Of a stretch of 49,533 nt of DNA, positions 10,826 through 18,676 are shown piece after piece (within the stretch, counting starts at the first letter, position 1; the number at the start of each line of letters is the position of its first letter). The stretch is taken from contig NZ_CALMAW010000113.1 in NCBI RefSeq assembly GCF_937859915.1, positions 29,766-79,298 on the forward strand, in the 5' to 3' direction. The translations under genes were made by a program, and so were the position numbers. This DNA is from an uncultured Sphingomonas sp. Its GTDB lineage: Bacteria; Pseudomonadota; Alphaproteobacteria; Sphingomonadales; Sphingomonadaceae. The notes under the pieces were generated by a model. It made no database searches, was not told the DNA's origin, and saw nothing but the letters and a program-made list of their open reading frames with translations.

Positions 10826-11653
10826 TCAGGCGTAGGGGGGCTTGTCCAGCCCGGCCGGGCTGGTCGTGAAGATGTCGCAGCCGGTCTCGGTGATGCCGAT
10901 CGAATGTTCGAACTGCGCCGACAGCGAGCGGTCGCGCGTCACCGCGGTCCAGCCATCGTCGAGCATCTTCACGTCGGGGCGGCCAATGTTGATCATCGGC
11001 TCGATCGTGAAGATCATCCCGGGCTTGAGCTCGGGGCCGGTGCCGGGCTTGCCGATATGCACGACCTCGGGCGCGTCGTGGAACACGCGGCCGACGCCAT
11101 GCCCGCAGAAATCGCGGACGACGCCGTAGCGATGCTTCTCGGCATGCGTCTGGATCGCATGGCTGATGTCGCCGAGCCTATTGCCGGGCCGCGCCTGCGC
11201 GATGCCGAGCATGAGGCATTCATAGGTCACCTCGACCAGCCGCTTGGCCTTCAGCGCCACGTCGCCGACCAGATACATGCGGCTGGTGTCGCCATGCCAG
11301 CCATCGAGCACCGGGGTGACGTCGATATTGACGATGTCGCCGTCCTTGAGCGGCTTGGCCTGCGGGATGCCGTGGCAGACGACATGGTTGATCGAGATGC
11401 AGCAGCTCTTGGTATAGCCGCGATAGCCGAGCGTACCGGGCACGCCGCCGGCATCCAGCGTCATCCGCCGCACGATGTCGTCGAGCGCCTCGGTGGTGAC
11501 CCCGGGGACGACATGCGGCACCAGCGCGTCGAGAATGCGCGCGGCGAGCTGACCCGCCTTGTGCATGCCCGCGAACCCGGCCGCGTCATAGAGTTTGATC
11601 GCGCCGTCGCGTTCGATGACGTCGTCGGCAGTGACGGTAACATAGCTGGTCAT
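10826..11653 (-). CDS. map: Methionine aminopeptidase, type I
   Basis: Removes the initiator Met from nascent proteins in the cytoplasm. The 275-residue protein shows all dinuclear-metal ligands: NIDVTPVLDGWHGD with two Asp, CGHGVGRVFH with His, FTIEPM with Glu, and FEHSIGITE with the last Glu. The substrate-side His is in INHVVCHGIP. It starts MTSYVTVTADD at the ATG at 11653; another ATG three codons upstream (11662) is possible. The open frame runs further upstream, but that region belongs to the divergent CinA-like gene. Only 34 bp separate the two divergent starts, so promoters must overlap coding sequence. Confidence 0.97.
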   Translation of the reverse strand: MTSYVTVTADDVIERDGAIKLYDAAGFAGMHKAGQLAARILDALVPHVVPGVTTEALDDIVRRMTLDAGGVPGTLGYRGYTKSCCISINHVVCHGIPQAKPLKDGDIVNIDVTPVLDGWHGDTSRMYLVGDVALKAKRLVEVTYECLMLGIAQARPGNRLGDISHAIQTHAEKHRYGVVRDFCGHGVGRVFHDAPEVVHIGKPGTGPELKPGMIFTIEPMINIGRPDVKMLDDGWTAVTRDRSLSAQFEHSIGITETGCDIFTTSPAGLDKPPYA

Positions 11654-11687
11654 GCCGTCCATATAGCGTCTGGCGCAGCCGCGCGCT

Positions 11688-12458
11688 ATGGCCGCTACGA
11701 TGAACCCAACACGTATCTGGACCGCCGCCCTCGTCGTCATCGGCGACGAGATCCTCAGCGGCCGCACGCAGGACAAGAATATCGCCCAGCTGGCGGCCTG
11801 GCTCAACGTCCAGGGCATCCGGCTGGCGGAGGTGCGCGTCGTCGCCGACGACATGGCGGCGATCGCCGAGGCGGTCACCACGCTCGATTCGCGCAACGAC
11901 TATGTCTTCACAACCGGCGGCATCGGGCCGACGCATGACGACATCACGGTCGACGCGATCGCCGCCGCTTTCGGGCTCGCGGTCGAGGTCCATCCCCAGG
12001 CACGGGCGATCCTCGAGGAATATTATGCGACGCGCGGCGGGCTCAACGAGGCGCGGCTGCGGATGGCGCGCGTGCCGGCGGGGGCCGAACTGATCGAAAA
12101 TCGAATCTCGGGGGCACCGGGAATCCGGCTCGGCACCATCTTCATCATGGCCGGCGTGCCGCATATCGCCGGGCAGATGCTCGACGCGCTGACCGGGACG
12201 CTCGAAGGCGGGCTGCCGGTGCGCTCGACGACGCTCGGCTGCTGGGTGGCCGAGAGCGAGGTCGCCGACATCCTGCGCGAGACCGAGCGGACGCACGACG
12301 GCTGCCAGATCGGCAGCTATCCCTTTTTCCGCGAGGGCCGGGTCGGTGCAAACTTCGTCGTGCGGTCGACCGACCAGACGCGGCTTGATGCCTGCGTCGC
12401 GGCGCTGGCGGACGCGCTGGCCGGGGCGGGGCATCAGACGGTGCCGGGCGGCGTTTAG
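11688..12458 (+). CDS. CinA-type competence/damage-inducible protein A, molybdopterin-binding domain
   Basis: 256 residues with the MoCF_biosynth (MoaB/MogA-like) fold. The N-terminus reads TAALVVIGDEILSGRTQDKN, then FTTGGIGPTHDDIT, the molybdopterin-binding signature, then GAPGIRLG and IFIMAGVPHI. Only the N-terminal CinA domain is present; the C-terminal PncC-like deamidase domain of full CinA is absent, as in many alphaproteobacterial stand-alone versions. The biochemical role of stand-alone forms is poorly defined. ATG 11688 is used; ATG 11700 (MNPTRIW) is an alternative. It is divergent from map and convergent with the MFS gene. Confidence 0.88.
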   Translation: MAATMNPTRIWTAALVVIGDEILSGRTQDKNIAQLAAWLNVQGIRLAEVRVVADDMAAIAEAVTTLDSRNDYVFTTGGIGPTHDDITVDAIAAAFGLAVEVHPQARAILEEYYATRGGLNEARLRMARVPAGAELIENRISGAPGIRLGTIFIMAGVPHIAGQMLDALTGTLEGGLPVRSTTLGCWVAESEVADILRETERTHDGCQIGSYPFFREGRVGANFVVRSTDQTRLDACVAALADALAGAGHQTVPGGV

Positions 12459-12501
12459 GCGGACGCGCGGCTGCCCGTATCGGGGCAGTCGTCCAGAAGG
12501 C

Positions 12502-13743
12502 TCACACCGCCTCTGCCCGCGGCGTCGCGAGCAGGATCAGGAAGGCGGTCGCCGTCGCTGCCGACGAGACGATGAACGCAGCGCCCGGAAAATAGAAGGG
12601 CGCATGCGGGCCGGTGAAATAGGCCAGCGGCTGGGTCAGGACGAGCGGTGCCAGGATCGCGGCCAGCGCGGCGACGCTGCCGTTGAGCCCCTGCAACTCG
12701 CCCTGCTGCGTCTCGGGCACCCGCCGCGACATCATCGCCATCACCGCGGGCTGGACGATGCTCTGCAGCCCGGTGAGCGTGAGCAGCACGAACACCAGCG
12801 TCCCGCTCCGCACGAAGGCGTAGCACAGGAAGCCGAGCGCCGCGGTCGCCATGCCCAGCATCGCGGCCTGTCGCTCGCCCAGCTTCGCCACGATCCGGCC
12901 GACCAGCAGAACCTGCGCGCCCGCCATCACCATCCCGGCCCATGCCAGCGACACGCCGATCATCATACTCGACCAGCCGAAGCTGGCGATCCCGTAAAAA
13001 GCCCACGTCACCGGATAGACCAGCGTCGCGACCTGCCAGAAGAAATAGATGGCGAGCAACGGCAGCACCCGTCCGGCGCGGCGGATCGCGAACAGCGCGC
13101 CGAGCGGATTGAGCCGCTTGGCATCGAGATCACGGCGCCGGGAGAGTGGCAGCGTCTCCGGAAAGCGGAGGAAGCCATAGACGAAATTGCACGCTGCCAG
13201 CGCGCCTGCGGCGTAGAAAGGCGCGCGCGGTCCCCATGCGCCGAGCAGGCCACCGATCGCCGGGCCGACGACGAAGCCGATCCCGAACGCCGCCGAGATC
13301 AGTCCGAAGGTCTTGGCGCGGTCCTCGGGCGTGCTGACATCGGCGAGCGCGGCGGTCGCCGGACCATAGGAGGCACCGAATATGCCCGCGAGCGCGCGCC
13401 CGAGGAACAGCCAGCCAAGCGTTGGTGCAAACCCCATCAGCAGATAGTCGATCGCGAAACCGCCGAGCGACCCGACCAGTACCGGACGGCGTCCGAAGCG
13501 GTCGCCGAGGCCGCCGACGAGCGGGCCGCAGAGGAATTGCATCAGCGCATAGATCATCGCCAGCCAGCCGCCGGTCCGCGTCGCCTGCGCGAGCGTGCCG
13601 TGGCCGAGCGCGAGCACCAGCGTCGGCAGGACGGGCATCACGATGCCGAAGCCGACCGCATCTATGAAGATCGTAAGGATGACGAAGCGGATCGCGGCGC
13701 GATCGGTCTCCGTCGTCTGGGGGGCAGGTTCGGCCCGCGTCAC
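12502..13743 (-). CDS. MFS transporter, TetA-like (DHA1 family)
   Basis: A 12-TM drug:H+ antiporter of 413 residues. MFS motif A is GPLVGGLGDRFGRRPVL between TM2 and TM3; antiporter motif C is GIGFVVGPAIGGLLG in TM5. The opening FVILTIFIDAVGFGIVMPVLP resembles TetA proteins. Annotators often call such proteins tetracycline resistance proteins, but chromosomal sphingomonad homologues are not proven to pump tetracycline and no TetR regulator is adjacent. The GTG start at 13743 overlaps the TGA of the upstream 79-residue gene (GTGA), implying translational coupling. Confidence 0.9.
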   Translation of the reverse strand: MTRAEPAPQTTETDRAAIRFVILTIFIDAVGFGIVMPVLPTLVLALGHGTLAQATRTGGWLAMIYALMQFLCGPLVGGLGDRFGRRPVLVGSLGGFAIDYLLMGFAPTLGWLFLGRALAGIFGASYGPATAALADVSTPEDRAKTFGLISAAFGIGFVVGPAIGGLLGAWGPRAPFYAAGALAACNFVYGFLRFPETLPLSRRRDLDAKRLNPLGALFAIRRAGRVLPLLAIYFFWQVATLVYPVTWAFYGIASFGWSSMMIGVSLAWAGMVMAGAQVLLVGRIVAKLGERQAAMLGMATAALGFLCYAFVRSGTLVFVLLTLTGLQSIVQPAVMAMMSRRVPETQQGELQGLNGSVAALAAILAPLVLTQPLAYFTGPHAPFYFPGAAFIVSSAATATAFLILLATPRAEAV

Positions 13744-13979
13744 GGCGCCAACGGGATCAGGCTCGCATCCACCATGATGCGCAACACCAGCGCGTCGAGG
13801 CTGTCCGCGATCTCGACGCAGCGCGGCGGCTGCGCGTCGCCGAACGGGCAGCCGTTGAGCGCCAGCGTCCGTGCCTTGTCGAGCGCCTGGCCGACCACCG
13901 CGCCCAGATCGTCCCGTTCGATCGGGACCGACACCCGTCGATAATCGCTGCGGACGACCGTGATCGTGTAACCGGGCAT
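13740..13979 (-). CDS. Small hypothetical protein coupled to the MFS pump
   Basis: 79 residues, MPGYTITVVRSDYRRVS..., with no membrane segment or signal peptide; probably a small cytoplasmic alpha/beta protein. The start is fixed by GGAGG five bases before ATG 13979; an ATG four codons upstream (13991) has no ribosome site. Its TGA overlaps the GTG of the MFS transporter. I do not recognise the family. Coupling suggests it may modulate or accompany the pump, but this is inference. Confidence 0.7.
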   Translation of the reverse strand: MPGYTITVVRSDYRRVSVPIERDDLGAVVGQALDKARTLALNGCPFGDAQPPRCVEIADSLDALVLRIMVDASLIPLAP

Positions 13980-14148
13980 GTCGTCCTCCATCCCAGACTA
14001 TGCGGTATCCGACCGCCTTCGCCGACTAGCAGCTTGGAACCACGGGTCATACCCCGGGACGCCGGACGTATGGCGTTCGGATGACCGAGGTATCCATGCT
14101 GCAACACGCTGCAATTCGCCTGCGATCTGCGCGGGGCAGAGGAGCGGC

Positions 14149-14295
14149 ATGAGAACTGACCCCGATCTCCTCCTCGACGCCGGCTGGCTCCCCGCCGAGC
14201 ACCTCCTGTTCGTCATGCTGACCGTCGCGGTCGGCCTCGTCGCGGGGATGGGGGCCGGCATATGGCTGATGTCGGGACTGCTGCCCGCCGCATGA
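14149..14295 (+). CDS. Tiny single-pass membrane protein (putative)
   Basis: A 48-residue ORF, MRTDPDLLLDAGWLP, then one hydrophobic segment (residues 19-46) with Gly-rich VGLVAGMGAGIW. AGAGGAG precedes the ATG at a good distance. It is divergent from the 79-residue gene and convergent with the CrtC/AttH-like gene, 7 bp away. No family recognised. The good ribosome site and a clean transmembrane helix support it; the short length leaves doubt. Confidence 0.45.
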   Translation: MRTDPDLLLDAGWLPAEHLLFVMLTVAVGLVAGMGAGIWLMSGLLPAA

Positions 14296-14302
14296 CGGGT
14301 GT

Positions 14303-15361
14303 CTATAGTTTGAGCGGGCCCGCATAGCCGGTCAGTTCGAGATAGCCGCGAGCGCCGGGGGTCGTGACCGCGCCCTCCCAATAGACCGGGCTGCCGCCAG
14401 CACGCCCGTCCAGTTCCTGGTCGGGAAACAGCGGCGCCAGCGGCAATGTCCGCACGCCGCCGGGCAGACGGATTCGCAGCAGCGGGTCGACCGGATAGGC
14501 AGCGCCGGTCCCCGCCGAGCGCCAACGATGTCGCGCGGTGAACGCCACGTCGTGTGGGCCGAGCACCGTCGACGCTCCGTCGGGCGCCCGCCAGGTCCCA
14601 CCCGCCCACAGCGTTCCGCCGTCGGCGCCCCGGATGCGGAACGCCATCAGCGCGCCGCCATCGTCGAAATTGAGGCCGGTCCAGTCCCACCCGACCGCGC
14701 CGGGCATCAAATAGGTCGACGACCATTCGCGATCGAGCCAGGCGTTGCCCGTGACGGTCGTCACACTACCCTGTTCGGTGACGCTGCCAGACACCGCGAG
14801 ATGCGGCACGCTGTAATAGCGGCTGGCGTCGCGCGGATCGGGGCCCTTGCGGCTATAGCCATGATCGCCTTGCGCGAGCACCGGCTGCGTGGGGCGAAAG
14901 GCGAGATCGAGCGCGAAGCCGTCGCCCGCGACGTGCGTTACGAAGCGTCCGTCGGGCAGACGGCGCAGCGTCCAGTCGTCGATCGCGACGTCGGCGTCGG
15001 CACGCGAGGCGCGGGCAAGCCCTAGTGCCTCGCGTGCGATCCGTTCGCCGTGCAGGAGGTGGCCGACCGCAGGATCGGACAATGCGGCGTGCGCGAACAG
15101 GATCTGGCGGGGTGCGAAGGCGCTCGGATCGTCGGCCGCGAGACCGGTGGCGGTGCGGAAGAAGGTGACCTGGAAGCCGCGATGCGTGCCGCCCGGCCCA
15201 TCGATCCAGCCGGTGACGTACCACCATTCGGTGCGATACTCCGGGTGCGCGCCATGATCGCGCGGGAAAGCGAAAGCGGCGCCGGGTCTGGCGATCGCGA
15301 AGGGGGCGGGCGGCGCTGCCGCGCCGAGCAGCGCGAGCATCGCCAGCAGGCGGGCGAGCAT
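14303..15361 (-). CDS. Secreted CrtC/AttH-like lipocalin-fold protein associated with an ABC exporter
   Basis: 352 residues with a signal peptide (MLARLLAMLALLGAAAPP), so periplasmic. The core begins FPRDHGAHPEYRTEWWYVTGW, the hallmark of the CrtC/AttH (DUF2006) family, two fused lipocalin-like barrels. It contains HLAVSG and AWLDREWSSTYL, the conserved DREW region. Carotenoid 1,2-hydratases belong to this fold, but no carotenoid genes are here. The ATG at 15361 overlaps the permease TGA (TGATG); TTG and GTG codons just upstream are less likely. With the ATPase and permease upstream it forms an AttEFGH-like cassette whose cargo is unknown. It probably binds or hands over a lipid. Confidence 0.85.
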   Translation of the reverse strand: MLARLLAMLALLGAAAPPAPFAIARPGAAFAFPRDHGAHPEYRTEWWYVTGWIDGPGGTHRGFQVTFFRTATGLAADDPSAFAPRQILFAHAALSDPAVGHLLHGERIAREALGLARASRADADVAIDDWTLRRLPDGRFVTHVAGDGFALDLAFRPTQPVLAQGDHGYSRKGPDPRDASRYYSVPHLAVSGSVTEQGSVTTVTGNAWLDREWSSTYLMPGAVGWDWTGLNFDDGGALMAFRIRGADGGTLWAGGTWRAPDGASTVLGPHDVAFTARHRWRSAGTGAAYPVDPLLRIRLPGGVRTLPLAPLFPDQELDGRAGGSPVYWEGAVTTPGARGYLELTGYAGPLKL

Positions 15362-17868
15362 CACCAATCCTCCCTCACCGCGCGGACCGCGTCGACCGAG
15401 ACCGCGCTGCGCCCGGCCAGCATCGCGGTGATCGCCGAGGCGACGATCAGCGCGAGAACCACGCCGGCGAGCAGGCCCAACGGCGTCCGCGTGTCCATCG
15501 TCCAGTTGAACGACTGCGGATTGATCACGCGGATCAGCACCTGCGCCACGCCGCAGCCGAGCCCGACTCCGGCGATCCCGCCGACCAGCCCGAGCAGCGC
15601 GCCCTCGATCCCGAGCATCGCGACGATCTGCCGCCGCGTCACGCCGAGATGACGCAGCATCCCGAATTCGCGCGTGCGGGCCATCGTCTGCGCCGACGCG
15701 GTCGCCGCGACGCCGGCCAGGCCGACCAGGATCGCCACCGCCTCGAGCCCGTAGGTGATCGCGAAGCTGCGATCGAAGATCGCGAGCGCGCGTTGGCGGA
15801 GCGCGGCGACCGGCAGGATCTGGATCGTGTCCGCGATCAGCGGGGGCAGTCTCCGGTGGATGGCGGCGATCACCGTGGCGGGGTCGGCACCGGGCCTGAT
15901 GTCGATCGCGGCGTCACCGCGATGCGTGTCACCGGTGAGTTGATCGTAGGTGGTGCTGTCGATCGCGATCGCGCCGGCCTGGCGGGCATAGTCGCGGAAG
16001 ATGCCGGTCACGAACGCAAGCACGCGGTGGCCGCCGAGCGGCAGCGCCACCGTCGCGCCGGGCGCCAGCTGATAGAGCCGGGCCGCAGGCTCGGAAACGC
16101 CGATGCCGATCCGGCCGGGCGGCGCCGCGATGCGCCGTCCCAGCGACGGATAGGCCGAGGCGGCGTCGGGCCGGACGACGAGTGCGAGCGCCGGCCGGTC
16201 GGGCGCGAGCGCGATCGGACGCTGGACCGAGAAGACGACGTGGCGGACCCCGGCGACGCCGGCGAGCGCCCGTTGCGCGGTCGGGTCGAACGGCGCATCG
16301 CCGCCGGCGGTGAGGTAGAGGTCCGCCGGCAGGATCTGCCCCAGCCACTCGTCGACCGAACCGCGGAAGCTCGCCACCATTACCGCCATCGCGATCATCA
16401 GCCCGACGCTGGCGACGATTCCTGACAGCGCGACCGCGGCCTGGCTGGGGGCGCCCCACAGACGGCGCACCGCGAGTTCGATCGCAGGCGACACGAAGTG
16501 CCGGCGCGCCAGCGGGGCGAGCAGCGCGCGCGCCAGCCACGGCATCGCCGCGACGCCCCCGGCGAGCAGCAATCCGATCGACAGATAGCCGAACAATGCG
16601 ATCCCGCCGACCGCCGGCATCAGCGCCGCGGCGACGCCGACACCCGCCAGCGATACCGCCGGCAGGATCGCGGGTGTCCGCCGCGGGTCGATCGCATCGC
16701 CGAGATTCTTGAGCGCCACCGCCGGCGCGATCCGCGCGGCCGTACGGGCCGGGACCAGGCTGCCGATCAGCGCGGTGGCGATTCCGAGCGCAGCGAAACC
16801 GGCGGCCGCGCCCGGGGCGAACACCAGCGGCGGCACGTCGCCCGCAGAGAAATAGCCGCTGCCGAGGTCTCCGCCGACCAGCCGCAGGACCAGCATCGCG
16901 ATCCCGAGGCCGAGGCCAATGCCGACCGCTGCGCCGATCACGCCGAACACCAGCCCCTCGGCAAGCACCTGGCCGGTCACCATGCGCCGATCGGCCCCCA
17001 GCACGCGCAGCAGCGCGAAATGCGGCCCGCGTCGTGCGACCGACAGCGCCTGCGCGGAATAGACGAGGAATGCGCCGGTCAGCAGCGCGACCAGCGCGAG
17101 CATGTCGAGATTGACCCGATAGGCGCGCGACAGCGCATCGGTGCGGTCGGCGTCGTCGGCGGTGCCGGCGAGGATCGCGCCGGGCGGGAGCGCGGCGTTC
17201 AGGGTCGCGCGGATCCGCCCGGTGTCGGCGCCGTGGGCGAGCTTGAGGTCGATCCGGTCGATCGTGCCGAGCCGGGCGAAGCGCGACTGCGCCGCGGCGA
17301 TGTCGATCATGCCCAGTGCGCGTGCCTGCGCACCGGGGAGCGATCCGGCGATCGTGAAGCTCTGCGCGCGGCCGTCGACGACCACGATGATCCGCTCGCC
17401 GACACGGTGTCCGGCCAACGCCGCGTGCGACAGGAAGAGCGACTGCGGGTCGAACACCGCCATCGGATCGCCGGCCCCCGGCCTGGGCAGCAGCGTCGGC
17501 GTGACCTGCGCGGCGCGCAGCGCGTCAAGGCCGAGCAGGTCGACCGGCATGCCACCAATCCGCGCGTGCAGCACGACCACCGGGCTCGCCGCCGCGATCC
17601 CGGGCAGCCGCGCGATCCGCGGATAGAGGTTCTCGCCGATGCCCTGGCGCGACGTCGTCTCGATCCGCAGGTCCGCGCCGCCATTGACGGTGGCGAGGCC
17701 GCGCGCGAACCGGTCGAGCGCCGAGGCGTTGACCAGATGCACCGCAAAGCCGAGCGCGACGCCGATCGCGATCGCGATCACCGCGGTCGCGATGCGGACC
17801 GGATGCGCGTGCCACTCGCCGGCGATCATCCAGCGCGGGGCGGTGGCGGCTCGCCAAGCCGCGGTCAT
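15361..17868 (-). CDS. FtsX-family ABC transporter permease
   Basis: 835 residues with the LolC/E-MacB layout: an N-terminal TM helix (residues 25-48), a large periplasmic MacB_PCD domain, three TM helices with an FtsX domain, a four-helix insert, a second periplasmic domain, and a C-terminal FtsX domain carrying TREFGMLRHLGVTRRQI. This architecture has eight to ten TM segments in a single polypeptide. Such exporters act on lipids, lipoproteins or envelope-active molecules rather than small drugs. Its ATG overlaps the ATPase stop (ATGA), and its stop overlaps the AttH-like start, so three genes form one coupled unit. Cargo unknown. Confidence 0.92.
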   Translation of the reverse strand: MTAAWRAATAPRWMIAGEWHAHPVRIATAVIAIAIGVALGFAVHLVNASALDRFARGLATVNGGADLRIETTSRQGIGENLYPRIARLPGIAAASPVVVLHARIGGMPVDLLGLDALRAAQVTPTLLPRPGAGDPMAVFDPQSLFLSHAALAGHRVGERIIVVVDGRAQSFTIAGSLPGAQARALGMIDIAAAQSRFARLGTIDRIDLKLAHGADTGRIRATLNAALPPGAILAGTADDADRTDALSRAYRVNLDMLALVALLTGAFLVYSAQALSVARRGPHFALLRVLGADRRMVTGQVLAEGLVFGVIGAAVGIGLGLGIAMLVLRLVGGDLGSGYFSAGDVPPLVFAPGAAAGFAALGIATALIGSLVPARTAARIAPAVALKNLGDAIDPRRTPAILPAVSLAGVGVAAALMPAVGGIALFGYLSIGLLLAGGVAAMPWLARALLAPLARRHFVSPAIELAVRRLWGAPSQAAVALSGIVASVGLMIAMAVMVASFRGSVDEWLGQILPADLYLTAGGDAPFDPTAQRALAGVAGVRHVVFSVQRPIALAPDRPALALVVRPDAASAYPSLGRRIAAPPGRIGIGVSEPAARLYQLAPGATVALPLGGHRVLAFVTGIFRDYARQAGAIAIDSTTYDQLTGDTHRGDAAIDIRPGADPATVIAAIHRRLPPLIADTIQILPVAALRQRALAIFDRSFAITYGLEAVAILVGLAGVAATASAQTMARTREFGMLRHLGVTRRQIVAMLGIEGALLGLVGGIAGVGLGCGVAQVLIRVINPQSFNWTMDTRTPLGLLAGVVLALIVASAITAMLAGRSAVSVDAVRAVREDW

Positions 17869-18536
17869 GCCGCGACGAGCCCGTCCGCGGTCAATCGTAG
17901 CACGCGGTCGGCGGCGGCCGCGGCCACCTCCGAATGGGTGACGAGCAAAGCGGCGGCGCCGGTCTCGCGGATCTGCGCAACGAGCAGGTCGAGCACGCGG
18001 GCGGCCGTGTCGGGGTCGAGATTGCCGGTCGGTTCGTCCGCCAGGATCAGCGCGGGCCGGTGCGCGATGGCGCGGGCGATCGCGACCCGCTGGAGCTCGC
18101 CGCCCGACAATTGGCTCGGATAGTCACCCTCGCGCCCGGCAAGCCCGACCGCGGCGAGCAGATCGGTCGCGCGCGCGATCGCGGCGCGCGGCGGCGCGCG
18201 GAGCAGCACCAGCGGAAGGCCGACATTCTGCCCGAGCGTCAGATGCGGCAGGATGTGGAAGGCCTGGAACACGAAGCCGATCCGGCGGCGGCGCAGGGCG
18301 GCACGAGCATCCTCGCCGAGCGTGTCGAGCAGGGTGCCGTCGAGCGCGACGGTGCCGCGATCGGGTGCGTCGAGCCCGGCGACGAGGTTGAGCAGCGTCG
18401 ACTTGCCGACGCCGGACTCGCCCATGATCGCGACGAACTCGCCCGCTGCAAGATCGAGCGAGACGTCGCCGAACAGCAGGCGGCCGCCGGGGACGGATTT
18501 GGCGACATGCGAGAGGGCGAGCAAATTGCCGTTCAT
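17865..18536 (-). CDS. ABC transporter ATPase (LolD/MacB-like)
   Basis: A 223-residue nucleotide-binding protein that powers the permease encoded next to it. Walker A is GESGVGKST, the signature LSGGELQRVAIARA and Walker B LILADEPTGNLD; the DEPTGNLD form is typical of the LolD/MacB/FtsE group. The start is MNGNLLALSHVAK at 18536. The same frame stays open far upstream, but that stretch is the shadow of ybbP. The stop overlaps the permease start. It leads the ATPase-permease-AttH-like operon; a 140-bp gap with a palindrome separates it from ybbP. Confidence 0.95.
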   Translation of the reverse strand: MNGNLLALSHVAKSVPGGRLLFGDVSLDLAAGEFVAIMGESGVGKSTLLNLVAGLDAPDRGTVALDGTLLDTLGEDARAALRRRRIGFVFQAFHILPHLTLGQNVGLPLVLLRAPPRAAIARATDLLAAVGLAGREGDYPSQLSGGELQRVAIARAIAHRPALILADEPTGNLDPDTAARVLDLLVAQIRETGAAALLVTHSEVAAAAADRVLRLTADGLVAA

Positions 18537-18613
18537 CAGGACGCCTCGTCTTCGTCGTCCCGACGCACGTCGGCGCCCCTGGATGCGGCACGCTTGAGCT
18601 GTGACGGCTCGAT

Positions 18614-18645
18614 ATCCATGGATCCCGGCTTTCGCCGGGTCGACG
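18614..18645. repeat. Solitary REP half-unit, GGATCCCGGCTTTCGCCGGG type
   Basis: One self-complementary unit (CCCGGCTTTCGCCGGG core) of the family found as full pairs at 44762-44875. It lies in the gap between ybbP and the second ABC operon, and may help separate the transcripts. Confidence 0.6.
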
Positions 18646-18676
18646 GGAGAAGGCCAGGCGCGTCCGATGCCACCAC

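Noticed and set aside
12502..13743. Calling the MFS pump a tetracycline resistance gene
   Set aside because: The sequence is TetA-like, but there is no adjacent regulator or mobile context; family similarity alone does not show the substrate.
12346..13944. 532-codon plus-strand frame opposite the MFS gene
   Set aside because: Arg/Gln/Asp-rich shadow; the minus-strand MFS protein explains the sequence fully.
14303..15361. Carotenoid 1,2-hydratase (CrtC) activity
   Set aside because: Shares the fold, but it has a signal peptide, sits in an ABC exporter operon and there are no carotenoid genes in the window.
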